Assembly: GCF_024281035.1 (NCBI RefSeq) | Contig: NZ_JAMXLH010000024.1 | Coordinates: forward strand, 1-64,000 | Direction of reading: 5' to 3' | Origin: Paraburkholderia sp. | GTDB taxonomy: Bacteria > Pseudomonadota > Gammaproteobacteria > Burkholderiales > Burkholderiaceae | Length of the DNA: 64,000 nt | Shown here: in pieces, positions 1-7,410 of the stretch | How the letters are laid out: every line of letters begins with the position of its first letter | Position numbering within the stretch: position 1 is the first letter of the stretch | Program-made: the position numbers and the translations under genes | Notes under the pieces: generated by a model | The model's input: the letters and a program-made list of their open reading frames with translations, nothing else | The model's database searches: none | Told to the model about the DNA's origin: nothing

Positions 1-1
1 A

Positions 2-991
2 ATGTGCGTATTGCAACCTGCCGCGTGTGCCATGGCCCAGAAGACGTCCGCGACCCCACTCCTCCGGCAGACCACCGGTCCGGGCGCCGATCCCGCCGCC
101 TTCCACCCCGGTCACGGCGCCGCCACGCTGCCGACGCCCACACTGCCTCCGCAGTCGCCTCTAAAAGGCGACCCCTCTCCCGGCCCGCACGACGACGATC
201 ACCCCACCCCGCATCGCTACCGCACGATCTGGCTCTCCGATATCCATCTCGGCACCAATGGCTGTCAGGCGAACTATCTGCTCGACTTCCTGCGCCATAA
301 CGAGTCGGAGTACCTGTACCTCGTCGGCGACATCATCGACGGCTGGCAGCTGCGCAAGGGCTGGTACTGGCCGCAGGCGCACAACGACGTCGTGCAGAAG
401 GTCCTGCGCAAGGCGCGCAAGGGCACTCACGTGGTCTACATCCCGGGCAACCACGACGAGGGCGCGCGCCAGTTCTGCGATCTCGCATTCGGCGACATCC
501 ACGTGCGCGAGGAAGCCTTTCACACGACGCTCACCGGCAAACGCCTGTGGGTCGTGCACGGCGATCTCTTCGACGGCGTGATCCAGCATGCCAAGTGGCT
601 CGCCTATCTCGGCGATTCGGCCTACACGCTGATCCTGCTGCTCAACCGCTGGTTCAACCGCGTACGCGCGAAGCTCGGCTTCCAGTACTGGTCGCTCTCG
701 CAGTACCTCAAGCATCAGGTCAAGAACGCGGTGAACTTCATCTCCTCGTTCGAGCGCGTGATGACCGACGAAGCGCGCCGCCGCGGCTGCGACGGCGTCG
801 TCTGCGGTCATATCCACAAGGCCGAGATCCGCGACATCGACGGCATGCTGTACTGCAACGACGGCGACTGGGTGGAGAGCCTCTCGGCGCTCGTCGAAAC
901 CTTCGAGGGCGAATTGCGCATCATCTACTGGACCGTCATGCAGGCGCCGCAGGCACAGCGCACAACGCGCAAGGCGCGCGTGAGCGCCTGA
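2..991 (+). CDS. UDP-2,3-diacylglucosamine diphosphatase-like metallophosphoesterase
   Basis: A calcineurin-type phosphoesterase of the LpxH/YbbF-like group, which hydrolyses a pyrophosphate or phosphoester with two metal ions. The metal-binding motifs appear in order: SDIHLG (D80, H82), VGDIID (about 108-113), PGNHDEG (148-154), VVHGDLFD (184-191) and CGHIHK (268-273). The first 70 residues are Pro/Ala/His-rich and lie outside the domain, so the true start is uncertain: ATG at 2 or 32 are candidates and the gene could begin before the window. A family-4 glycosyltransferase and a DgkA-type kinase follow on the same strand, which suggests an envelope lipid or glycolipid role. That role is inference. 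This need not be the lipid A pathway enzyme LpxH itself. Confidence 0.8.
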   Translation: MCVLQPAACAMAQKTSATPLLRQTTGPGADPAAFHPGHGAATLPTPTLPPQSPLKGDPSPGPHDDDHPTPHRYRTIWLSDIHLGTNGCQANYLLDFLRHNESEYLYLVGDIIDGWQLRKGWYWPQAHNDVVQKVLRKARKGTHVVYIPGNHDEGARQFCDLAFGDIHVREEAFHTTLTGKRLWVVHGDLFDGVIQHAKWLAYLGDSAYTLILLLNRWFNRVRAKLGFQYWSLSQYLKHQVKNAVNFISSFERVMTDEARRRGCDGVVCGHIHKAEIRDIDGMLYCNDGDWVESLSALVETFEGELRIIYWTVMQAPQAQRTTRKARVSA

Positions 992-1064
992 ACGCCTGAG
1001 CCGCACAACACGGGCATCGCCCGCGACGGACGACACCAACCGACATTTCGAAGGCCGACGACCA

Positions 1065-2096
1065 ATGAAAGTAATGATCGTGACCGATGCATGGGAGCCG
1101 CAGGTCAACGGCGTGGTAAGGACCCTGAAGAACACGACGCGCGAGCTGACTGCGCTCGGCCATCAGGTCGATCTGCTCACGCCGCTCGAATTCCGCACGA
1201 TCCCGTGCCCGACCTATCCCGAGATCCGCCTTTCGCTGTTTCCGAAGCGTCATTTGCGCTCGCGCATCGACGCGTTCGGCCCCGACGCGCTGCATATCGC
1301 AACCGAAGGCCCGCTCGGCCTCGGCGCGCGCGCCTACGCGATCGAGCACAACCTGCCCTTCACGACGGCCTATCACACGCGCTTTCCCGAATACGTGCAG
1401 GCGCGCTTCGGCATTCCGCTTTCGGCGACGTATCGCTTCCTGCACTGGTTCCACAAGCGCTCGCTCGCGGTGATGGCGCCGACGCCCGTCGTCAAGTCGG
1501 ACCTCGAACAATTCGGCTTCACGAACGTCGTGCTGTGGACGCGCGGCGTCGATCTCGACATCTTCCAGCCGATGGAATCGAAGGTCCTGAACACCGCGCG
1601 GCCGATCTTCCTGTATGTGGGCCGCGTCGCGGTGGAAAAGAACGTCGAGGCGTTTCTCAAGCTCGACCTGCCGGGCTCGAAATGGGTCTGCGGCGAGGGT
1701 CCCGCACTCGCCGAACTGAAATCGCGCTACCCGCAGGCGAACTACCTCGGCGTGCTGAGCCAGCCCGAGCTGGCGAAGGTCTACGCCGCCGCCGACGTAT
1801 TCGTGTTTCCGAGCCGCACTGACACCTTCGGCCTCGTGCTGCTCGAAGCGCTCGCGTGCGGTACGCCGGTTGCCGCATATCCGGTCACGGGCCCGATCGA
1901 CGTGCTCGGCGCGGGCCAGGCGGGCGCGATGAACGAGGATCTGCGCGAAGCCTGCCTCGAAGCGCTCAAGATCGACCGCACGACGGCACGCGAATGGGCC
2001 GAGCGCTTCTCCTGGCGCGCGGCGTCCGAGCAGTTCGCGTCGCACCTGAAGCCGCGTGCGCCTGCGACGATGCACGAATCGAGCGCCACGGCCTGA
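1065..2096 (+). CDS. Glycosyltransferase family 4 (GT-B fold)
   Basis: A 343-residue GT-B glycosyltransferase. The N-terminus (MKVMIVTDAWEPQVNGV) is the acceptor-domain signature of glycolipid or mannosyl transferases that start with TD.W.PQ.NGV. The C-terminal nucleotide-sugar site reads TDTFGLVLLEALACGTP at about residues 250-267 and contains the family E-x7-E element. It starts 73 nt after the metallophosphoesterase stop and ends 54 nt before the DgkA-type gene, so the three probably form one transcript acting on membrane lipids at the cytoplasmic face. The sugar donor and acceptor cannot be read from the sequence. Confidence 0.85.
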   Translation: MKVMIVTDAWEPQVNGVVRTLKNTTRELTALGHQVDLLTPLEFRTIPCPTYPEIRLSLFPKRHLRSRIDAFGPDALHIATEGPLGLGARAYAIEHNLPFTTAYHTRFPEYVQARFGIPLSATYRFLHWFHKRSLAVMAPTPVVKSDLEQFGFTNVVLWTRGVDLDIFQPMESKVLNTARPIFLYVGRVAVEKNVEAFLKLDLPGSKWVCGEGPALAELKSRYPQANYLGVLSQPELAKVYAAADVFVFPSRTDTFGLVLLEALACGTPVAAYPVTGPIDVLGAGQAGAMNEDLREACLEALKIDRTTAREWAERFSWRAASEQFASHLKPRAPATMHESSATA

Positions 2097-2150
2097 GCGG
2101 CCCCGGCCCCTGGCAACGTTTAGCGACGTTTAGCGAAAACCGGATCGACC

Positions 2151-2927
2151 GTGCGCATGCCGACCGACGACAACGAGAAAGCCCGGCCTGCCGGTGCGCC
2201 TCAGGCACCCCACGCGGCCCGCAGCGGTTCGCCGTCTGCCGCCGCAGCGGACCCGCCTGAGGCGGGCTCGCTCGTTACGGCGCCCCGGACAGCGTACGAA
2301 GCGTACGATAGGGGCGCGCCTACCCGCCTCGCCATGCCTCTACGCTCACCCTCACCCTCGCGCTCCGCCCAGCCATCGGCCGTCACGGCGCCGCAGCGGC
2401 GCATTGCGACGCCGCTGGACGACACGCCCCAGTCGCCGCTCTCATACCACGACGCCGCCGAGCCCGCCGATCCGCACGAGCCCCGCGAACCGCTCGGCCC
2501 CGACGATCCGCTTGCGCCCCCGTTCAATCCGTACAAGGGCAATCGCGGCATCACGCGCGCCTGGCATGCGCTGAAGAACTCGATAGAGGGCTTTCGCGTG
2601 GCGATCCGCGAGGAAAGCGCGTTTCGTCAGGAACTGACGCTCGCGGCCATTCTCTTGCCGATCGGCATCGTCGTGCCCGTGGAGCCGGTGGCGCGCGTGC
2701 TGCTGCTCGGGTCGGTCATGCTGGTGTTGATCGTCGAGCTGATTAATTCGAGCATCGAAAACGCCATCGACCGCATCGGGCTCGAGCGCAACGAGCTTTC
2801 GCGGCGCGCCAAGGATCTCGGCAGCGCAGCCGTCACCGTGGCGCTCGCCGTATGCGTGATGACGTGGGGACTGATCCTCGTGCCGCTTTTCGGTCCGCCG
2901 CTCCTGCGCTGGCTCGGCTCGCTGTAA
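2151..2927 (+). CDS. dgkA: Diacylglycerol kinase, DgkA type, with long N-terminal extension
   Basis: The last 130 residues are a standard small integral-membrane DgkA, which phosphorylates diacylglycerol to phosphatidic acid. The domain begins at NPYKGNRG (about residue 126). It has the conserved ELINSSIENAIDR segment (active-site Glu and Asn region), EESAFRQE, and three hydrophobic helices near 165-185, 190-210 and 233-256. The first 125 residues are Pro/Ser/Ala-rich with no recognisable fold, whereas DgkA is normally 120-130 residues in total. GTG at 2151, ATG at 2157 and ATG at 2334 are all possible starts, so the extension may be partly or wholly untranslated. Confidence 0.82.
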   Translation: MRMPTDDNEKARPAGAPQAPHAARSGSPSAAAADPPEAGSLVTAPRTAYEAYDRGAPTRLAMPLRSPSPSRSAQPSAVTAPQRRIATPLDDTPQSPLSYHDAAEPADPHEPREPLGPDDPLAPPFNPYKGNRGITRAWHALKNSIEGFRVAIREESAFRQELTLAAILLPIGIVVPVEPVARVLLLGSVMLVLIVELINSSIENAIDRIGLERNELSRRAKDLGSAAVTVALAVCVMTWGLILVPLFGPPLLRWLGSL

Positions 2928-3032
2928 GTTCCGCCGTCTCCCGGGCGCATCCGCACCCGTAACGCACCGGGCCCGCGTCAAGCCGCGGGCCGCGGGCCGC
3001 TGGCCTCGCCCGTGCCGTCCAGATCGCCGGTT

Positions 3033-3038
3033 TATAAT
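3033..3038 (+). promoter_or_regulatory. Candidate -10 box for the tetR-LOG operon
   Basis: A perfect TATAAT lies in a very GC-rich gap about 105 nt upstream of the TetR-type start. No good -35 hexamer is visible 16-18 nt upstream. The placement fits a promoter for the downstream operon. Confidence 0.45.
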
Positions 3039-3141
3039 CCCCGGACAGTCTTACAAATCAGAGACCAACCGAGTCCGGGCATTTGACGCAGCGGCAAACC
3101 AACGGCAGCGCGCAAGCCCGGCACCCACAGGGCCGGACGAC

Positions 3142-3897
3142 ATGGAAGCCAAACCCCCCCGCCGTACGCGCGAGCGGATTCTCGAGTTGTCGCTCAAGCT
3201 GTTCAACGAAATCGGCGAGCCGAACGTCACGACGACGACGATCGCCGAGGAAATGGAAATCAGTCCAGGCAACCTGTACTACCACTTCCGCAACAAAGAC
3301 GACATCATCAACAGCATCTTCAGCCAGTTCGAGCAGGAGATCGGCCGTCGTCTGCGCTTTCCCGACGACCATCGCGCCACCATCGACGAAATGTGGGCCT
3401 ACCTGCAGTACATGGTCGATTTCACGTGGCGCTACCGGTTTCTCTACCGCGACCTGAACGATCTGCTCGCGCGCAACCGCACGCTGGAAATGCACTTCAA
3501 GCAGATCATCAGCCACAAGGTGCACTTCGCGAAGCAGTTCTGCGAGCAGCTCGTGGAAGACGGCGAGATGGTGGCGACGCCCGCCGAGATCGCGGTGACC
3601 GCGACCAACATCGGCGTGATCGCCACGTACTGGCTCTCGTACCAGTTCGTGATGAACCCGCGCAAATACAACGACCAGGGCGCGATTCGCGACGAGCTGC
3701 ACCAGGTGAGCGTGCAGATCGTCTCGCTGATGGCGCCGTATCTGCGCGGACGCGCGCGCCAGCTCTTCGACGACCTCGTATCGGGCAAGCTGCCCAAGCG
3801 CGAGTTCTACGACTACCTGCCGCCGCGCGAAGGCGCTGCCGGCACGGGTGCCGAGGCGGACGAAAAAGCGGACGAAAACAAGGATATAAGCGAATGA
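3142..3897 (+). CDS. TetR/AcrR family transcriptional regulator
   Basis: A 251-residue one-component repressor. The N-terminal helix-turn-helix covers about residues 8-57 (RTRERILELSLKLFNEIG, then ISPGNLYYHFRNKDDI), the typical TetR recognition helix. The C-terminal ligand domain is larger than usual and ends in an Ala/Glu/Asp-rich tail. The stop overlaps the start of the next gene (ATGA at 3894-3897), so the regulator is translationally coupled to the LOG-family enzyme. Ligand and targets are unknown. Confidence 0.88.
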   Translation: MEAKPPRRTRERILELSLKLFNEIGEPNVTTTTIAEEMEISPGNLYYHFRNKDDIINSIFSQFEQEIGRRLRFPDDHRATIDEMWAYLQYMVDFTWRYRFLYRDLNDLLARNRTLEMHFKQIISHKVHFAKQFCEQLVEDGEMVATPAEIAVTATNIGVIATYWLSYQFVMNPRKYNDQGAIRDELHQVSVQIVSLMAPYLRGRARQLFDDLVSGKLPKREFYDYLPPREGAAGTGAEADEKADENKDISE

Positions 3898-4478
3898 AAG
3901 CAGTTTGCGTCTATTGCGGGTCATCGTTCGGCGTGAACCCCGTCTACGCCGCAGCCGCGAAGGCGTTCGGCCGTGCGCTCGTCGCGGCGAACCTCGGGCT
4001 CGTCTATGGCGGCGGCAAGGTGGGCCTGATGGGCGTGATCGCCGACACCGTGATGGCCGAAGGCGGCCGCGCGATCGGCGTGATCCCCGAATTGCTGCTG
4101 AACAAGGAAGTCGGCCACGAAGGCCTCTCCGAGCTGCATGTCGTGCCCGACATGCATCAGCGCAAGAAAATGATGGCCGATCTGTCCGATGCGTTCGTCG
4201 CGCTCCCGGGCGGCGTGGGCACGCTCGAAGAGCTGTTCGAGGTCTACACGTGGGCGCAGCTCGGCTATCACCACAAGCCGGTCGGCGTGCTCAACATCGA
4301 CGGCTTCTACGATCCGCTCATCGCGCTGCTCAATCACACCGTGAGCGAAGGCTTCATGCGGCAGACGTACCTCGATCTGCTCCAGATCGACACCGATCCG
4401 GCCGCGCTGATCGCGAAGATCGGCCGCTACCATGCGCCCGCGGCGGACAAATGGGCCGACATGCGCGAAAACGTCTGA
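3894..4478 (+). CDS. LOG family protein (cytokinin riboside 5'-monophosphate phosphoribohydrolase type)
   Basis: A 194-residue Rossmann-fold protein of the LOG/TIGR00730 group, which cleaves ribose 5-phosphate from nucleoside monophosphates. Diagnostic motifs are VYCGSS near the N-terminus, YGGGKVGLMG (about 38-47), the catalytic PGGVGTLEE (about 104-112) and the upstream MHQRK loop. The start is fixed by the ATGA overlap with the tetR stop. The regulator-enzyme coupling is notable, but it does not reveal the substrate. Confidence 0.88.
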   Translation: MKAVCVYCGSSFGVNPVYAAAAKAFGRALVAANLGLVYGGGKVGLMGVIADTVMAEGGRAIGVIPELLLNKEVGHEGLSELHVVPDMHQRKKMMADLSDAFVALPGGVGTLEELFEVYTWAQLGYHHKPVGVLNIDGFYDPLIALLNHTVSEGFMRQTYLDLLQIDTDPAALIAKIGRYHAPAADKWADMRENV

Positions 4479-4506
4479 CTTTCGTAACTGCGACGGAGAA
4501 ACGCTG

Positions 4507-5253
4507 ATGAGCAAGGTCGTCCTGATCACTGGCGCGAGCCGCGGCATTGGCCGGGCAACCGCGCGGCTGCTCGGCGCGCGCGGCTGGACCGTCGGCGTCA
4601 ACTATCAGCACAACGAACCCGCCGCGCAGGAAACCGCGGCGGAAGTCGGTCGCGCGGGCGGCCACGCGCGCGTGCTGCGCGGCGACGTGTCGAACGAAGC
4701 CGATGTAATCGCGATGTTCGACACGCTCGAAAGCGCCTACGGGCGCATCGACGCGCTCGTCAACAACGCGGGCATCGTCGCGCCTTCGTCGCCGCTCGCC
4801 GACATGAGCGCCGAGCGCCTCGCGCGCATGTTCGACGTGAACGTCTACGGCGCGTTTCTGTGCGCGCGCGAAGCGGCGCGACGCATGTCGAAGGACCGTG
4901 GCGGCGACGGCGGCGCGATTGTGAACGTGTCGTCGGCGGCGGCGCGGCTCGGGTCGCCCAACGAGTACATCGATTACGCATCGTCCAAGGGCGCCATCGA
5001 CACGATGACGATCGGCCTCGCGAAAGAACTGGGCCCGCAGGGTGTGCGCGTGAACGCCGTGCGCCCCGGCCTCATCGACACCGACATTCACGCGAGCGGC
5101 GGACGTCCCGAGCGCGCGGCGGTGCTCGGCGTGCAGACGCCGCTCGGGCGTCCGGGCTGCGCCGACGAGGTGGCCGAAGCGATTGTGTGGCTGTTGAGCG
5201 ATGCCGCGTCGTACGTGACCGGCGCGCTCCTCGACGTGAGCGGCGGTCGCTGA
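4507..5253 (+). CDS. SDR family oxidoreductase
   Basis: A classical short-chain dehydrogenase/reductase of 248 residues. The NAD(P) motif TGASRGIG is at 8-15, NNAG in the middle, a Ser near 142 (NVSSAAA), the catalytic YASSK at 157-161 and a C-terminal VTGALLDVSGG. It resembles glucose or 3-oxoacyl-ACP reductase-like SDRs, but the substrate cannot be called. It starts 28 nt after the LOG gene on the same strand, with a GGAG-type ribosome site (gacggagaaacgctg) before the ATG. Confidence 0.88.
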   Translation: MSKVVLITGASRGIGRATARLLGARGWTVGVNYQHNEPAAQETAAEVGRAGGHARVLRGDVSNEADVIAMFDTLESAYGRIDALVNNAGIVAPSSPLADMSAERLARMFDVNVYGAFLCAREAARRMSKDRGGDGGAIVNVSSAAARLGSPNEYIDYASSKGAIDTMTIGLAKELGPQGVRVNAVRPGLIDTDIHASGGRPERAAVLGVQTPLGRPGCADEVAEAIVWLLSDAASYVTGALLDVSGGR

Positions 5254-5322
5254 GCCGCCCCCCAATCTCAGCGACCGGCAGCAACCGGCGGCAATCGCAG
5301 CAATCGCAGCAATCGCCCGAAG

Positions 5323-5931
5323 CTAGAACGACGACCCCGGCTCGCGCAGAAACGCAAGTTCTGCGTCGCTCGACGCGCGGCCCAGCAGCGCGTTGCGATG
5401 CGGAAAGCGCCCGAAACGTGCAATGACATCGGCATGCCGCACGGCGTAGTCGTAATACCCTTCCCCATCCGGATCCGAAGCCAGTTCGCCAAAGAGGCGC
5501 ACCGATTCGCGCTGCGCGTCCATCGATTCCGCATGCTCGAACGGCAGATACGCGAAGACGCGGTGATAGTGCGTCGGCAGCGTGCGGTCAGCGCCGCTCG
5601 CCACGAGCTGGCGCGCGAGTGCGAGCGCGCGCTCGTCGGCGGCAAACGCCCGCGGCGTGCCGCGATAGCTGTTGCGCGAGAACTGGTCCAGCACGATCAC
5701 GAGGGCCAGGGCGCCTTCGGTGCTCGCGCCCCAGGCGTCGAGTTCGCCCGCGCACGCCGCATCGAGCAGCGCGCCGAAGCGCTCGCGCAACTGCGCATCG
5801 AACGCATCGTCCTTGCGGAACCACATCTTGCGCGCCGTGCCGTATTCCGGCGAGCCGGGCTCGCCGAACCAGAAGTCCAGCACGTCCCGAGCGTCCGGTG
5901 CTTTCCGTGCTTCAGACATGGCGGCCGTCAT
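5323..5931 (-). CDS. DUF924 family protein
   Basis: A 202-residue helical protein of the DUF924 family, function unknown. Family signatures are VLDFWFGEPG near the N-terminus, LVIVLDQFSRNSYRG in the middle, THYHRVFAYLPFEHAES and a C-terminal RFPHRNALLGR. The upstream ATG (5931) is preferred over ATG 5919 because it overlaps the stop of the alaX gene as ATGA, which implies translational coupling to AlaX. The ending is convergent with the SDR gene. Confidence 0.85.
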   Translation of the reverse strand: MTAAMSEARKAPDARDVLDFWFGEPGSPEYGTARKMWFRKDDAFDAQLRERFGALLDAACAGELDAWGASTEGALALVIVLDQFSRNSYRGTPRAFAADERALALARQLVASGADRTLPTHYHRVFAYLPFEHAESMDAQRESVRLFGELASDPDGEGYYDYAVRHADVIARFGRFPHRNALLGRASSDAELAFLREPGSSF

Positions 5932-6662
5932 GCGAGCGCCAGCACGAGACGGCGCGTGCGCGCACTCTTCTTCTCCAGCTTCGCCACGGCGAGCGCACCG
6001 ATCTCCGCCGTGTTGCGCACGTGCGTGCCGCCGCACGGCTGCAAATCCACGTTCTCGATGCGCAACAGCCGCACGCGGCCAAGGCCCACCGGCGGCTTCA
6101 CGCTCATCGTGCGCACGAGTTCGGGGCGCGCTGCCATTTCTTCGTCGGTGATCCATTCGGTCGCGACCGCATGCGCGCCCGTCACCAGCTCGGCGAGCCG
6201 CGCCTCGATCATGTCGCGCTCGATCGGCTCGACCGTCGCAAAGTCGAGGCGCGCGTAGTCGGCCGTGATGCTGCAACCGTCGACGGCATACGGCAGCACC
6301 GCGCACATCAGATGGCTCGCCGTGTGCAGCCGCATATGCCGGTAACGCCGCCCCCAGTCGATTTCCGCCCGCACCGGCTCGCCCGTGCGCAGACGCGCGA
6401 GCAGCGCCTCCTGGCCCGCTGCGGGCACGTGCAGCGCGTCGTCGGGCGTGGCGCCTTCGAACTTCGCCTTGCGCGTGTCGGCGATCTCGATGCGCGTGCC
6501 ATCCGCCAGCACCAGCGCGCCGGTGTCGCCCGCCTGGCCGCCGCCGAGCGGATAGAACACCGTCTGGTCGAGCCGCACGCCGTCCTCGCCCACCGCGACG
6601 ATTGCCGCGTCGCAGTGCGTCAGATAAGCGTCCTCGCGAAACAACGCCCGGGTAGTCGTCAT
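5928..6662 (-). CDS. Alanyl-tRNA editing protein (AlaX-type)
   Basis: A 244-residue stand-alone trans-editing domain that hydrolyses Ser (or Gly) mischarged on tRNA-Ala. The zinc site is HTASH (H113, H117) plus CGGTH (C210, H214). The N-terminal FYPLGGGQAGDTG is the AlaRS-like second domain, so this resembles AlaX-M (type II). The start is supported by a strong AGGAGGAG ribosome site upstream of ATG 6662. The stop overlaps the DUF924 start. Confidence 0.9.
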   Translation of the reverse strand: MTTTRALFREDAYLTHCDAAIVAVGEDGVRLDQTVFYPLGGGQAGDTGALVLADGTRIEIADTRKAKFEGATPDDALHVPAAGQEALLARLRTGEPVRAEIDWGRRYRHMRLHTASHLMCAVLPYAVDGCSITADYARLDFATVEPIERDMIEARLAELVTGAHAVATEWITDEEMAARPELVRTMSVKPPVGLGRVRLLRIENVDLQPCGGTHVRNTAEIGALAVAKLEKKSARTRRLVLALA

Positions 6663-6865
6663 GCCGAGTCTCTCCTCCTGATTCTGTCGAACCGCCATTA
6701 TGGGCGGCGTCCGGCGCATCCGGTAAGCCAGCCTGCGCGCCTCGCGAACCGGACTGTACCGGTCCGCTGGCCAGTCCGCTTGTCGTCGGCTTTTTGTCCG
6801 CTTTTCGTCCGCTGTTCGTCCGCATCGCAACGCCGAAGCCGGCGCCATCGACGCCCTTTCACCGG

Positions 6866-7273
6866 CTAGCGCCGGTTGACCATCCAGTCGGCGGTATCGA
6901 AGAGCGAGCTGACGAGGCGCTCGCGCAGCGGTTCGGCCACGCCGATGTCCTCCATCGCCAACGCCATGCAGCGCACCCACTGGTCGCGTTCCGACGACGC
7001 AATCGCGAACGGCAGATGCCGCGCGCGCAGGCGCGGGTGGCCGAAGCGCTCGATATAGTGGTCGGGGCCGCCGAGCCAGCCGCACAAGAACCAGAAGAGC
7101 TTGTCGCGCGAACTGTCGAGCGTGGGCGGATGCATCGCACGAATGCCCACGAAGTCGGCTTCGAGGTCCATCAGGTCGTAGAAGCGGTCGACGAGTTCGC
7201 GCACGCGCGCCTCGCCGCCGATGAGTTCGAAGGCCGTGGGCTGCTGCGGCGCTTCGTCGGCTGGATCGGTCAT
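6866..7273 (-). CDS. Group II truncated haemoglobin
   Basis: A 135-residue 2-over-2 globin. Group II features include the segment GHPRLRARHLPFAI with proximal haem-ligand His86, and DQW with the conserved Trp99 at G8. The start at MTDPAD gives the usual length with a short N-terminal tail. Roles in O2, NO or peroxide handling are known for the family but cannot be chosen here. It lies between alaX and the permease on the same strand, with gaps of 203 and 137 nt. Confidence 0.9.
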   Translation of the reverse strand: MTDPADEAPQQPTAFELIGGEARVRELVDRFYDLMDLEADFVGIRAMHPPTLDSSRDKLFWFLCGWLGGPDHYIERFGHPRLRARHLPFAIASSERDQWVRCMALAMEDIGVAEPLRERLVSSLFDTADWMVNRR

Positions 7274-7410
7274 ACGGATAGTCGGATGCAATAACGTTGG
7301 ACGTGGACCGGCAATGCTTAAACCGGGCCGTGGCTGCGATTCTCGCACAGCGGCATCCTGCCGCACTGCGGTGCGAACCTGGCCGCGTCCTCGGCCTGCC
7401 CTACCAGCGT

